A stretch of DNA of 49,976 bases from positions 1-49,976 of the forward strand of contig CAYWNA010000076.1 in assembly GCA_964459305.1 (NCBI GenBank), in the 5' to 3' direction. The stretch comes from CAYWNA01 sp964459305 (GTDB lineage: Bacteria > Planctomycetota > Planctomycetia > Pirellulales > Pirellulaceae). This document shows, piece by piece, positions 31,299 to 41,634 of the stretch. A model generated the notes under the pieces. That model did no database searches and was not told the origin of the DNA. It saw only the letters and a list, made by a program, of their open reading frames with translations. Numbering within the stretch: position 1 is the first letter of the stretch; each line of letters opens with the position of its first letter. Made by a program: the position numbers and the translations under genes.

Positions 31299-34091
31299 CT
31301 ACTTGTTTTCCTGCAGCGCCGCCCTGGCATCGGCATCGCTGGGGCGGTAGTCGGGATCTTCGGTGAGGCAAAGGCAATCGAGTCGCGGATTGCCTGCGGC
31401 GGTGCCGGGCCCTTCGCGCGGGTAGATGCGAAAGGTGAACTCGCCTGCTTCGAGATTGAAGACGATCGGTGATCCCGGCGGCACGGTCGTCACGCCGCCG
31501 CCGCGGCCGGTCCAATGCCACTTCTTTTCATTGACGCCGCAATTCCCGATCACTTGTTTGCCGGACAAGGTCACCTCTTCGTCGGGCAACACCAGTCCGA
31601 ACGACATGTCACCGCCGGTCGGATAGCGGACGCGAGCCCACAGCGACCAGCGGCCTTTGTGCGGGATATTGACCCGGTACTCGCAGTAGCACGGCGTTTG
31701 GCCGAATCGGTCAAAACGGCCGGAGCAGAGAATCACATCGCCAAGCGCATCTGGTTCCTGAACGCCCGCCGCGGAGCCTTCGACCATGCTGTCGACGCAA
31801 CCTGTATGGTCTTCCGCTTGAATCCAGATCGTCGTCGGTTTTCGCACTTCGAGCGTGGCGTCGGTTAGCAGCTTTCGTGCTCCTACCGGCGAGATGCCGG
31901 GCAAACGCAGCAGCATGCGCCGATGGTCCACTGGCACGCACGTCTTTCCATCTGCCTTTTTCGTTTCAACGGCTTCGCCTCGTACGTCGTAAGCGGCCAC
32001 GTTGGCGGCGTCCAGTTGCAGTTTTCCCGGCTTGCCAACGTAATGCCAAACCGTCGCAATCGTGCCGTCCTGCCACTCGCCGACAAACGCTCGCACGTCG
32101 TGCGTTCCGGCCACCTCATCCAACTCCTCGACTTCGACAAACTCCGGCAACCCGCCTGTGCCCGCAAGACTCTGGGGCAGCATGACGAAATCCTTGCCCT
32201 GTTCCTTCAGACGCTGAAGCGTCTCCGTTGGAACCGTGTACGCAAGCCGCAGCTCTTCATACTGACGGACGATTTCCAGAATGTCCGGCGTCAGTGGATG
32301 GGCTTCCATGCGCGAGAAACTGGTTTGCAGCGAAATGGGTGAGTCATGTGCCAGCGATTTGCACATCAGGTATTCGAACTCGTCGAACTGCAGTCCGTCG
32401 TAGTTGCCGCTCTTGGGTCCGATACCGAACCAGCCGAGTTCGCCTGGCGTCATGTCGTCGTGGCCTCCGACCACTCGCCGCACCGTTCGGTCGATATGAT
32501 CTTTGCAGGTTGGCCAGTCGTCGATCGAGCCGCCGGCGTGGAGGTATGCCAGGTAGGTGCCAGGATACTGGTCGATCGTTCCGTAACGGGTGAACGAGTG
32601 CCAGAGTCCGTGCGTACGACCGCCGCCCATGTGAATGACCGGCCGCTTTTTGAACTTGCGCATCGGTACCGCGTGGGCGTTGGACGAGTAGTAGTGGTAG
32701 CGGCGGCGGTCGACATCCTCGCTGCCGTCGAAGTACACCATATCGAAGTCGCAGTAGTTGAAAACGTGTGCCAACCGCGAAGTGGTCTCATCGAAAAGTG
32801 GCGATTCCTGATCGATGATGTAGCCGTTGATGCACCCGTCTACGCCGTAATGCCGGCATTCCGTCTGAGCCGTATGGGCAGCTGCCTGCGTGCACCACGC
32901 GCCCCGCTGGCAGCCGAAGAACGTATCCCACTTGCCTTCCGGGCCGATCGATTCGTAGCGAATAATCTCGTTGTCGATGATCACTTCCTGATGCTTCGAC
33001 ACGTGGCCTTCCCAGACCTTTTGTCTGCTGACCGGACTGCCCGCCCACTGGCTCAGGTCATCGCCGGTGCGGATCGTGGTGTCGCCGGCTGAAACATCGG
33101 CAGCCAACGAGGCCGATCTGTCCACCCAGAAGCCGCGATTGGGCACCGGCGTGACATAAGCATCACGTTTGGAGATTTTCGATGCGAATGTGTGCATGCC
33201 GACCAAGATCCCATGTTCGTGGAATTTCGCCACCGTGCGCCGCAGGCTTTCGATGCCGTCGGGATACGTGCTCTCATGAAACGTGAAGTGCCCCACACTC
33301 GCGCACCATGCATTCGAACTTAGCATCACCTGGCGTAATCCCGTCTTTCGGCAACACTCGATTACTCTGTCGACGTCCTTCTCGCCAAAGCTCAGAAACC
33401 AATAGGACTGGCGAGCGATTGGCAGGTCTCTTGACGGCACGCCATCGCCTTCGTTTCGCGCCAAATCATAGGCTGCAGACACACGGCAGAGGATCGATCG
33501 CAGATCGGGCGTGGGTGCTGCGATAAGTGCGGCGCCGGCGCCTTCCAGCTTCGGGCCGGGCGCGTCTTGCGTCGTCATACTCAACAGTGCGTGATCGCTT
33601 CGCCGGCTGCACGAACCCTGGCTTTGAAGATTGATTCCGCGGAGGCAGATGGCGTATTGGTCGTTCCAGGCGGCATTCAGACGCGATCCGCCGCGCTCGG
33701 TGATGGTCACACCGATGCGGACGAGCGTCACGTGAGTGGGACGGCCTCCAACCACCTCAGCCAAGCGAAACGCGATCCAGTCATCGGTCGTCTCGACCGC
33801 GTAGATAAGCTGCGTATCGCATCCGGCAAAACCAACGGTTAACCGGTCATCCGCAACCTGCGCCTGGTTCGCAAAACGGGTCTTCCCATCGACGCGCACC
33901 GTGCCGAACGATACCTTCTTGCCCGCGGCACAGTATTCCGTCGTTGTGGCTTTATCCACCAGGGAACGACATATCGCATCCTCACCCAAAACTACACGCA
34001 GGCGACTGTTCTCGAACACCACGTCAGCCGCCATAAGCCGCGAGCCGGCAATCAAACCCAACGCGACCACAACACAAGGGATTCTTCGCAT
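31299..34091 (-). CDS. Large secreted glycosidase-like protein
   Basis: A 930-residue protein; the start at 34091 gives a clear signal peptide (MRRIPCVVVALGLIAGSRLM, cut at AA-D). Residues about 20-230 form a beta-sandwich. Residues about 245-590 look like a TIM barrel: QVMLSSNAWCASVGHFTFHE, FHEHGILVGMHTFASKISKR, GYIIDQESPLFDETTSRLA, FDMVYFDGSEDVDRR and RPVIHMGGGRTHGLW. The Asp/Glu in YFDGSEDVD are candidate catalytic acids, as in clan GH-D-like retaining glycosidases. A C-terminal domain beginning IWIQAEDHTGC resembles carbohydrate-binding modules of the CBM35/QAED type. I cannot assign a GH family. It probably acts outside the cytoplasm on a glycan whose products the nearby exported dehydrogenases could oxidise. 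Confidence 0.65.
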   Translation of the reverse strand: MRRIPCVVVALGLIAGSRLMAADVVFENSRLRVVLGEDAICRSLVDKATTTEYCAAGKKVSFGTVRVDGKTRFANQAQVADDRLTVGFAGCDTQLIYAVETTDDWIAFRLAEVVGGRPTHVTLVRIGVTITERGGSRLNAAWNDQYAICLRGINLQSQGSCSRRSDHALLSMTTQDAPGPKLEGAGAALIAAPTPDLRSILCRVSAAYDLARNEGDGVPSRDLPIARQSYWFLSFGEKDVDRVIECCRKTGLRQVMLSSNAWCASVGHFTFHESTYPDGIESLRRTVAKFHEHGILVGMHTFASKISKRDAYVTPVPNRGFWVDRSASLAADVSAGDTTIRTGDDLSQWAGSPVSRQKVWEGHVSKHQEVIIDNEIIRYESIGPEGKWDTFFGCQRGAWCTQAAAHTAQTECRHYGVDGCINGYIIDQESPLFDETTSRLAHVFNYCDFDMVYFDGSEDVDRRRYHYYSSNAHAVPMRKFKKRPVIHMGGGRTHGLWHSFTRYGTIDQYPGTYLAYLHAGGSIDDWPTCKDHIDRTVRRVVGGHDDMTPGELGWFGIGPKSGNYDGLQFDEFEYLMCKSLAHDSPISLQTSFSRMEAHPLTPDILEIVRQYEELRLAYTVPTETLQRLKEQGKDFVMLPQSLAGTGGLPEFVEVEELDEVAGTHDVRAFVGEWQDGTIATVWHYVGKPGKLQLDAANVAAYDVRGEAVETKKADGKTCVPVDHRRMLLRLPGISPVGARKLLTDATLEVRKPTTIWIQAEDHTGCVDSMVEGSAAGVQEPDALGDVILCSGRFDRFGQTPCYCEYRVNIPHKGRWSLWARVRYPTGGDMSFGLVLPDEEVTLSGKQVIGNCGVNEKKWHWTGRGGGVTTVPPGSPIVFNLEAGEFTFRIYPREGPGTAAGNPRLDCLCLTEDPDYRPSDADARAALQENK

Positions 34092-34250
34092 GGCAATCTC
34101 TCCGTCTTGGTGAGCTAAAAGGCTGAGCATCTTCTCCGTTAGTCTGTCCGATGCAGGATGCCAATGCAACACTTGCGGCAAATGTGGCGGTTACCGATGC
34201 GGTCGGTTACAATGCGTGCAGTTTCCAGCCGTTACTCAAGGAGCCAGTCC

Positions 34251-35672
34251 ATGACCAAACTATCCCGTCGTCATTTCCTTCAACGTTCGAAACAACTGGG
34301 CATCGGCGCCTCTGTTGGTGCGACCTTGCTTACGCATCCATTTCAAGCCAAAGCCGTCTCGCCAAACGAAAAGCCGGTGTTGGGAATCGTGGGCATTCGC
34401 GGCCGTGGGCACCTGCTGGCGATGGGCTTTGCATTGCGGGGCGATTGCGAGATTGCCTATATGGCCGACGTGGATTCGCGGATGTTCAATACCACGGCCT
34501 CGAAAGGCTACATGCGGTTCACGCCGCCGGAATTGGGCGCGCTGCCGCGGCCCGAGGGAGTCACCAAGGCCCAAGGCCGGGCGCCAAAATGCGTGACAGA
34601 CTTCCGTCGTGTGTTGGACGACAAATCGGTCGACGTCATTGTCACCGGTACGCCCGACCATTGGCACGCGCTGGTAACGGTGTGGAGCTGCCAGGCCGGC
34701 AAGGATGTGTACGTGGAGAAACCGGCTTCGCACAATCCGTGGGAAGGCCGGAAGATGGTCGAAGCCGCGCGCAAATACGATCGCGTGGTCCAGCTTGGCA
34801 CGCAGAGTCGCAGTGCGCCCTACATCAAGAAAGCAAAAGAGTATATCGAAAGCGGCAAGCTGGGCGACATTCACATGTGCCGCGTCTACAACCAGAAGAC
34901 GTGGGGCAACGTGCCGGCAAAGCCCGATAGTGACCCGCCGAAGGAATTGAATTGGGATATGTGGAACGGCCCGGCGCCGGAGGCGAAATACAACTTCAAC
35001 TACTGGGAACACTGGAACCACTTCTGGCAGTATTCGGGCGGCGACAGCATCAACGACAGCATTCACCAATACGATCTCGCACGTTGGCTGTGTAACGTAC
35101 GGCATCCCAAGTCAGCTTATTCCGTCGGCGGTCGCTGGGCGGAAGAGGGAGTGTTTGACACTCCCGACACACAAACGGCCGTGTACGAGTTCGACAAGCT
35201 GACGATGATCTTCGAGATGACGCTTTATACCCCGTACATGCTCCTGGCCGACCAGGAACTGCGCGATGGCGACATCTTTCCTCACTGGCCGCAGAACGCT
35301 TCGCGAATCGAGCTGTACGGTAGCAAGGGAGTCATGGTTCTAGGTCGGCACGGTATGGGCTGGCAAGTCTTCGGCCGGCCGTACCAGCGCAAACCGGTCG
35401 TGGTCGCCCAGGAGTACGGCCGTTGGTCCGACGAACCACACCGCGACGATTTCCTGGATGCCGTGCGCAACCGGCGCCGGCCCAACGCCGATATCGAAGA
35501 GGGCCATTTGAGCACACTACTGCCACAGTACGCGAACATCAGCTATCGGCTGGGCGGCGCGCGGTTGGAGGTCGACCCGAAGACGGAAACCTTTACGAAC
35601 AGCCCAGCCGGCAATGCTCTGTTGCGGCGCGAGGAATACCGCAAGCCGTGGGTGATACCGGAGGAGGTGTAG
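34251..35672 (+). CDS. Tat-exported Gfo/Idh/MocA-family oxidoreductase (second)
   Basis: A 473-residue protein, start at 34251 with AAGGAG 7 bases upstream. The Tat signal is LSRRHFLQRSKQLGIGASVG with a cut near residue 35. The Rossmann site is GIVGIRGRGHLLAMGF; IVTGTPDHWHALVTVWS and the DVYVEKPASHNPWEGRKM motif give the catalytic lysine. The C-terminal domain shows ELNWDMWNGPAPEAKYNFNY and HWNHFWQYSGGDSINDSIHQ, characteristic of planctomycete homologues. It diverges from the glycosidase-like gene across a 159-bp promoter region, suggesting shared control. It is distinct in sequence from the 28755-30059 paralogue, so different substrates are likely. Confidence 0.87.
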   Translation: MTKLSRRHFLQRSKQLGIGASVGATLLTHPFQAKAVSPNEKPVLGIVGIRGRGHLLAMGFALRGDCEIAYMADVDSRMFNTTASKGYMRFTPPELGALPRPEGVTKAQGRAPKCVTDFRRVLDDKSVDVIVTGTPDHWHALVTVWSCQAGKDVYVEKPASHNPWEGRKMVEAARKYDRVVQLGTQSRSAPYIKKAKEYIESGKLGDIHMCRVYNQKTWGNVPAKPDSDPPKELNWDMWNGPAPEAKYNFNYWEHWNHFWQYSGGDSINDSIHQYDLARWLCNVRHPKSAYSVGGRWAEEGVFDTPDTQTAVYEFDKLTMIFEMTLYTPYMLLADQELRDGDIFPHWPQNASRIELYGSKGVMVLGRHGMGWQVFGRPYQRKPVVVAQEYGRWSDEPHRDDFLDAVRNRRRPNADIEEGHLSTLLPQYANISYRLGGARLEVDPKTETFTNSPAGNALLRREEYRKPWVIPEEV

Positions 35673-35679
35673 GGGAAGC

Positions 35680-36591
35680 TCAGCGTCCGCGGTTTAGCAG
35701 ACTTCGCTGGTTCAGGTAGTCGATCAGCACCTCGGCCATGTCGCGGTCGGTATCGACCAGCACGCGTTCGATGCGGTTGCGCTGACATATCTCCTCCAAC
35801 CGATCGTTGAACCGCTGCATGGCGCCCAGATAGGCGTCGCGTATACGGTCGGGCTGGGCGAGCAGTTCCTCGGGGATTTCCATGCCGACGAACTTGGTCA
35901 TGTCGTCGAACTTGAAGACCAGCTCGTCATGGTGCATGATTTGGAACAGCACAACCTCGTGGCGGTTGTAACGCATTCGCCCCAAGGCGTTTTCCAGTCC
36001 GTCCAGATCGTCGGTGAAGAAATCGCTGAAGATCATCACGATTTCGCGACGTTTCATGCGCGCGGCCAACTGGGTGAGGCAATCGTGCAGGTGCGTTTTG
36101 TGCTTCGGTTCGGTTTCGTCAAGCAGTTCGGTCAGGCGGAGGATCTGGCCCTGGCTGTTGCTGGGCGGAAGGACGCCGCGCACTTCGTCATCGAACGTGG
36201 CCAGCGATACCTTGTCCCTCTGCTGGAGCGTTGCGTGAGCCAGTGCCGCAATCATGTACGCAGCGTAGGCGAGTTTTTGCTGGTCCCCTTCTCCGTAGCG
36301 CATCGAGGCGCTGCAGTCGAGGACAAAATGGCAGACCAGATTGGTCTCCATTTCGAACTGCTTGACGAAGAACCGCTCGCGTCGGAAGTAGACCCGCCAG
36401 TCGATGTATTTCGGGTCATCGCCCCAGACGTACTCGCGGTGGCCGGCAAACTCGACCGCGAAACCGGAAAGCGGTGACTTGTGCGCTCCGGCCAAGTTGC
36501 CCAGCACTAGCCCCCGCGGCTCGATCCGCCGACCGGCAAGGCGGCTTAAAACTTCCGGGTTCAGGTATCGGGAGAGAATCGTTCGTGCCAC
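35680..36591 (-). CDS. DUF58-domain protein (MoxR partner)
   Basis: A 303-residue protein. The DUF58 core is VWGDDPKYIDWRVYFRRERF (56-75), matching the usual GDDxRxIDW block. A VWA-like fold follows: HFVLDCSASMRYG (89-100, MIDAS Asp92-x-Ser94-x-Ser96), then IVMIFSDFFTDDLDGLENAL and EVVLFQIMHHDELVF. There is no membrane segment, unlike many DUF58 proteins, so it is probably cytoplasmic. DUF58 proteins work next to MoxR AAA+ ATPases, which remodel VWA partners. It is the last gene of the 36-50 kb minus-strand operon; a perfect-arm hairpin lies between it and moxR. Confidence 0.87.
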   Translation of the reverse strand: MARTILSRYLNPEVLSRLAGRRIEPRGLVLGNLAGAHKSPLSGFAVEFAGHREYVWGDDPKYIDWRVYFRRERFFVKQFEMETNLVCHFVLDCSASMRYGEGDQQKLAYAAYMIAALAHATLQQRDKVSLATFDDEVRGVLPPSNSQGQILRLTELLDETEPKHKTHLHDCLTQLAARMKRREIVMIFSDFFTDDLDGLENALGRMRYNRHEVVLFQIMHHDELVFKFDDMTKFVGMEIPEELLAQPDRIRDAYLGAMQRFNDRLEEICQRNRIERVLVDTDRDMAEVLIDYLNQRSLLNRGR

Positions 36592-36613
36592 GGTGTCTTC
36601 AATCCCATTTCTT

Positions 36614-36679
36614 GTAGCTGAATTCGCAAGAATTCAGCCGTTGCCTCGGATAACGCTGAATTCTTGCGAATTCAGCTAC
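36614..36679. repeat. Inverted-repeat element, family I (copy 2)
   Basis: GTAGCTGAATTCGCAAGAAT followed by TCAG and its exact reverse complement (CTGAATTCTTGCGAATTCAG then CTAC), loop about 18 bases. It sits inside the operon between moxR and the DUF58 gene and would form a strong mRNA hairpin, perhaps a processing or attenuation site. Confidence 0.8.
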
Positions 36680-36724
36680 GGTGTCGTTGTGACCCCATTT
36701 CATGCGTTGGCTCTCCGCTTGGTG

Positions 36725-37756
36725 TCACGCAGCCGGCTTCTTGTACTCGCGGTCGGCGGGCACGGCCTCCAGCAGCATGTCGATCAGGTCGTCACTGGCG
36801 TACGAGTTTGCTTGGGCTGCATAGTTACCGGCGATGCGGTGTCGCAGAGCCGGCTTGACGACCGATTGTACGTCGCCGATGGTCGCGTGATAGCGGCCAT
36901 GCAGGATGGCACGGGCCTTGGCACAAGTAACTAACGTCAGTACACCGCGCGGGCCGGCGCCCCAGTTGACCCACTTGTTCACAAACTCTGCTGCTTCGGG
37001 CGCACCGGGACGCGAGGCGCGAACCAGCGCCCAGGCGTAGCCAAGCACCTGATCGCTGACGGGCACGCGAAGAACGAGCTGCTGCATGTTGATGATCTCT
37101 TCGGAGGACATGCAGGCTTCGATCGTTCCCATGGCGCCGGTGGTTACGCGCCGGGCGATTTCCCATTCCTCGATATCGCTGGGATAGTCCACTCGGATGT
37201 ACAGCAAGAACCGGTCGAGCTGCGCCTCGGGCAGCGGGTAGGTACCTTCTTGTTCCAGCGGGTTTTGCGTGGCCAGCACAAAAAACGGAGCGGGCAGAGT
37301 GTGCATCTCTCCGCCGGCGCTCACCTGTCGCTCCTGCATGGCCTCCAGCATGGCGGCCTGGGTCTTGGGTGGTGTACGGTTGATTTCATCGGCCAGGATC
37401 ATGTTGGCAAAGATTGGGCCGGGCAGGAATTTGTAGGCCCGTTCGCGCGTTTCCGGATCTTCCTGAATCACCTCGGCGCCCGTAATGTCGCTTGGCATCA
37501 GGTCCGGTGTGAACTGGAGGCGTTTGAAGGTCAGGTGTAACGATTCGGCCAGCGAACTGACCAGCAGCGTTTTGGCCAACCCGGGCACGCCTTCCAAAAG
37601 GGCGTGACCGCGAGAGAACATGGTGATCAGCACCTGCTCGATCACTTCTTTCTGGCCCACGATGACCTTGCCCAACTCATCGCAAATTCGCTGATACGCT
37701 TTGCTGCAGTTTTCGACGGCGGCCAGATCGTCCGCCGGGGGAGTGGTAGTGTTCAT
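36725..37756 (-). CDS. moxR: MoxR-family AAA+ ATPase
   Basis: A 343-residue ATPase thought to act as a chaperone for VWA-domain partners. The Walker A variant is GVPGLAKT (56-63), and Walker B with sensor is NMILADEINRTPPKTQAAML (about 118-137). The region FFVLATQNPLEQEGTYPLPE and the arginine-finger block AQLDRFLLYIRVDYP are standard for MoxR. The C-terminal lid ends PRGVLTLVTCAKARAILHGR and ALRHRIAGNY. Transcribed with DUF58 and several VWA/membrane proteins, the same arrangement as the bat (aerotolerance) operons of Bacteroidetes and the planctomycete equivalents. Confidence 0.93.
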   Translation of the reverse strand: MNTTTPPADDLAAVENCSKAYQRICDELGKVIVGQKEVIEQVLITMFSRGHALLEGVPGLAKTLLVSSLAESLHLTFKRLQFTPDLMPSDITGAEVIQEDPETRERAYKFLPGPIFANMILADEINRTPPKTQAAMLEAMQERQVSAGGEMHTLPAPFFVLATQNPLEQEGTYPLPEAQLDRFLLYIRVDYPSDIEEWEIARRVTTGAMGTIEACMSSEEIINMQQLVLRVPVSDQVLGYAWALVRASRPGAPEAAEFVNKWVNWGAGPRGVLTLVTCAKARAILHGRYHATIGDVQSVVKPALRHRIAGNYAAQANSYASDDLIDMLLEAVPADREYKKPAA

Positions 37757-37790
37757 GAGTTTCGCTCGTCAAGGTTGGAGGAATTGATTC

Positions 37791-37840
37791 TGTAGGACGG
37801 CTCTCCTGAGCCGTCTGGACGGGTCGGGAGACCCGTCCTA
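37791..37840 (-). repeat. Double REP-like palindrome, family L, between coiled-coil gene and moxR
   Basis: TGTAGGACGGCTCTCCTGAGCCGTC followed by GGACGGGTCGGGAGACCCGTCC makes two adjacent hairpins. A close relative lies inside a coding gene at 45431-45477 in the opposite orientation. Core words (GTAGGACGG, CCGTCC) also resemble family A at 221-251 and 5915-5954. Confidence 0.65.
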
Positions 37841-37873
37841 CTTTTTCGCACGAGGCCACATTAGGATCGTTTG

Positions 37874-40800
37874 TCAGTCCAAATTCTCGAAGTATCGCTT
37901 CAATCGGTCCCGGTAACCGCGCGGGGCGCGGTGACGGGCGTTGTTGCGGATCGCGTTACGCACGTCCGGCGGCAGTTTGGCGAACCAGGGTTCCTCGAGG
38001 AACTTCATCTCGTCGAGGTCCGGATCGTGGTCGGAGTCGGGCGAAGCCCTCGCATCGCGTCGTGGCACCTCTTCTTGGCTGAGCGGGCTCTCCGGGCTGA
38101 GCTGATTCTCGACCCGGGCTCCCGGCTGCGAGACGCCGCCCTGGCTGATCACCGGGTTCGGCATCGCTGGCATCGGCTGCTGGTCCGGCATTCCGGCCGC
38201 GGCCTCCGTCGTCTCGCCAGGCGCTGCCTCGGGCGCAAGCTCGGCAGCCAGCATGGCGGCTTCACGAATGGGGATGTTTGCCAAATCAGCAGGCGATGGT
38301 AGCGGAGATGGACTCGGCGTTTCGCCCGCCTGCTCCCCTTGGCCACCAGCCGGCTCGCCCGATTCTTCCTGCCCGCCGGCGGGTTCCTCGTCGGCTTGGG
38401 CAAGCTGTTCTTCGCCTTGGTCTTCTTGCCCTTCCTCTGCCGGCTGTTCCCCCATCTCCTGCTCGGCCTCGGCTTCATCGCCCTCGTCCATGGGGAGTTC
38501 TTCGAGTCCGGCTTCGGCGACTTGTTCGGCTTGGCCCAGTTCCCCCGCAATCTCGCGTTCGAGTTCAGCCAGGCTGGCCGCCGCTTCGCTCAATGACTGC
38601 TGCACGTCCGGCTCGGCCTCTGGAATCGCTTCCGCGCCCTCGGCAGCAGCCTCTTCGGCTTGGTCCTCGGCGTCGCGGAGCGCCGACATGGCGCCCGGAT
38701 CGATGGTCTTGGTTTCCTCGGCCAACTCGCCGGTCCGTTCGGCTCGCTGTGCCATCTGCTCGGCGCCCATTTCTTCGAGGCGTTCCATGGCGGCCTCCAA
38801 CTGCTCGGCGGCCTGTTCCAGCAGGTCGGCGGTCTGTTCCTGGGCCTCCTCCGTCTCTTGCATATCGCCTTCGCCGCCTTCCTCTTCAGCTTGCTCGGAC
38901 GTCTCGGTGGCGCCGTCGAGGGTCTCGGCGGCCTCGGGCGCGTCGAGCCGCGCCAACTCGGCCGCTTCGGCCGCAGCCTCAGTCACGCGCTCTTGAGCTT
39001 CAGCGTCGAACTGGCCTTCTTGCTGTTCCTCGCCCTCCATTTCCTCGCCTNNNNNNNNNNNNNNNNNNNNNNNNNNNNNNNNNNNNNNNNNNNNNNNNNN
39101 NNNNNNNNNNNNNNNNNNNNNNNNNNNNNNNNNNNNNNNNNNNNNNNNNNTCGCCCTCCATTTCCTCGCCTGTCTGTTCCTCGTCGCCTTGCTGCTCCTC
39201 ACCCTGCTGCTCGCTGGCGGGTTTTTGGCCCGGTTCCTGCTCACCATCCTGTTCCTGAGCGCCTTCCTGCTGCTCTTCTGCACCTTGTTCTTGACCGTCC
39301 TCTTGCTCTCCTCCCTGCTCCTGGCCGTCTTGCTCCTCGCCAGCCATTTCCTCGCCGTCTTGCTCTTCGCCGGTTTGCTCTTCACCACCCTCCTGCTGGC
39401 CACTCTCCTGTTCGGCGCCTTGCTGGTCGCCTTCTTGCTGTTCGGATCCTTGCTCGGATTCCGGCGTGTCCATGGCTTCGGGGGTGGCTTGAGCTAATTG
39501 TTCGGGTTCGGCCGCCTCGGGACGACCGGCAGCGCGCTTTTGCTCGGCTTGGGCCTCGGCTACCTTGCGCTGGGCCTCGGCGAGCCGCTCGCGCCGGGCT
39601 GCCGTGGAATCGAGTGCACTGGCCAACTCTTGTTCAACCTCACTCCGAGCCTGCCGAACTTCGGCCAGTTGTTCCTCTCGGACCTGTTGCATTTGCGCGG
39701 CAACTTCGCGCAGTGTCTCACGGATCTGCTCCGCCGCTTGGGCCAATTGCTCCGCCGCCTGTTCCGCCTTTTGAGATGCCTGTTCCGACGCGGGTTTGGA
39801 TGCCTCGCCCGGATCTTGTTCGGCGGCGTCAAGCTGCTGTGCAACTTGTTCGATTGGCTGCTGGGCTTGCTGGAGCGTCTGGGCTGCCTCGGGGACGGTG
39901 TTCTGCACGCCTTCGGCGACCTTCTCCGCAATCTGTTGAACGTTCTCTTGTTCCTGGCCGAGTTCCTGGGCCTGCTCCATTTCCAGTCCTTGCTCTTCGG
40001 CGGCCTCGCCTGTCTCTTGGGAGATCTCGCGCTCAGTCTGTGCGGCCCGTTCCAACGCTCTGGCAGCGTGGGCCAACTCCTCGACCAACGTGGCCAGTTG
40101 TTCGCGCTGGAGTTCGTTCACGGCGGCCTCGGCTTCCGAGCGGGCGCGTTCGACGTCGCGGTCGGCCTGCTCGACCGCCTCGCTACGCTGCTCCGGCTGG
40201 GCGAGCATTTCTTGTGCGGCTTCGGTGACCGATTCCTCGGCCTCTTCGACGCGCATCTCAAGTGCATCGGGCAATTCGCGGTCCTGCGGCACCTGGTCAA
40301 GCTCTTGGGCCACTTGCTGCTCCTCGCGCTGCGCTTGAGCCGGCTGCGTTTCGGACATTTCCGATGCCTGCTCCTGGTGCTCTTCGATTTGTTCGAGCTC
40401 GTCCCGCGCTTCCATGACGTCCTCTAGTTGTTCGTCCAGCTCCTCGGCCGTGAAAGTCAATTCCTCTTCCGGCCGGGCCTGCTCGATCTGCTCGGCGGCT
40501 TGCTGCAAGTTCTCGACCACTTGCTCCTGCTGCTGGAGAGCCTCGGCCCGGTTCTGCTCGAACAACTCAGTAGCGGCCTGAGCGGCGGCCTCTTCGGCCG
40601 ATTGGAGCGACTCCTCCACCTCGGGCATCGACTCCGTAGCCTGGTTCATCTGATCGATCTCTTGCCGGATGGCCGTCTGCTCGCGGACCAGCTCGGCCGC
40701 CTGTTGCTGATCCAGCGGGCTGGTCTCGGTGGCTTGTTGGAGCTGTTGCTGTTGCTCGATCATCTCGCGAACCTGATCGACCGCGGCTTCGCGATCGGCG

Positions 40801-41597
40801 GACGCCAGGCCCTGAGCCCGTTGAATGCGTTTCAAAAGCGCCAGTAGTCCTCGGATCACGGCGCGCTGGCTCTGGGCAGCGTCGGGAAAGGCGGCCGACT
40901 GGAGGTTCGTGACCGCCGAATCCAATTCCTCATCCACCTGGCCCTCATCCAACAGGCGCACACCCCGCGTGGCCTCGGCGCCAAACGCGCCGGTCCAACC
41001 ACTCACCTCCTCCAGCGTCACCTTGAAGCGGCCGTAGATGGCCTTCACGTCACGTTGGTCTTCCAACGCCCCGACGTTCAGGATCTCGCGGCGCGGTTCC
41101 GCCTGCTCCGGCAGCGTCTCGGTGGTGTCTAGCACGTCGGTCTGCAGCCGAATGAGCTGGCGCACTTGGGCCGCCATCTCGGCGATCCTCAGCCGCCGCA
41201 ACAGCGTCTGGCGCTCGACTAACAAGTGCACGACAATATCCCGGGTCCTGTTGCGGGTGGTGACGAACGTTTGTTGGCGATTCGCTTCCTCGGCGGTGTC
41301 CAGTGTGGACAGCAGCTCGATCACCTCGGGCATCTCCGATTCGATCAGCTCGTCCATATTGCCGCGCATCTTCTGGATGTCGCCGTAGATCTCGTACGCG
41401 TCGAGTCCGTTTTCGCGGAGCTGCTGCAACTGGATATCAAGCACGGCGCCGACCAGTTGGCGAGCCATCATGCGGATGCGCTGTTGAGCTTGCTGCTTGC
41501 GCACCAGCGTGTCCGAGCGGGGACTTTGGGCGCAAAGTGTGGCAACGCCCGCGAGTACAATCAGCCCAGACACGAGACCGTTATGTAGGCGGTTCAT
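37874..41597 (-). CDS. Giant Gln/Glu-rich coiled-coil protein (about 1200 aa), interrupted by an assembly gap
   Basis: A secreted or periplasmic coiled-coil protein. The start at 41597 follows AAAGGAG and gives a signal peptide (MNRLHNGLVSGLIVLAGVAT). About 250 residues of ordinary helical protein (IYGDIQKMRGNMDELIESEM, RTRDIVVHLLVERQTLLRRL) lead into roughly 800 residues of Glu/Gln/Ala heptads, then a Gly-Glu-Gln low-complexity tract (EEQDGQEQGGEQEDGQEQG). The C-terminus is ordinary (EPWFAKLPPDVRNAIRNNAR, GYRDRLKRYFENLD) and resembles tails of DUF4175-type proteins. A 100-N gap at 39051-39150 splits it. Merging the identical 21-base edges gives one frame of 1200 residues. It lies between a DUF4175-like membrane protein and MoxR, so it is probably a structural partner of that complex. 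Confidence 0.75.
39051..39150. other. Assembly gap (100 N) with identical 21-base edges
   Basis: The bases before the gap (39030-39050) and after it (39151-39171) are the same 21-mer, starting TCGCCCTCCATTTCC. This suggests a scaffolding gap between contigs that really overlap, in a low-complexity Gln/Glu tract. True missing length may be zero, but a lost repeat unit cannot be excluded. Confidence 0.9.
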
Positions 41598-41634
41598 TGG
41601 GAAACTCCTTTCCCGTTGAATTTCGCGAATGGAA

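Noticed and set aside
37791..37840. Possible intrinsic terminator after the coiled-coil gene
   Set aside because: The hairpins are followed on the transcribed strand by no T-run and match a repeat family seen elsewhere, so a repeat element explains them better.
38253..40847. Several long plus-strand frames rich in Ser, Pro, Arg or Leu
   Set aside because: They are antisense readings of the GC-rich Gln/Glu coiled-coil gene and have low-complexity, unprotein-like composition.
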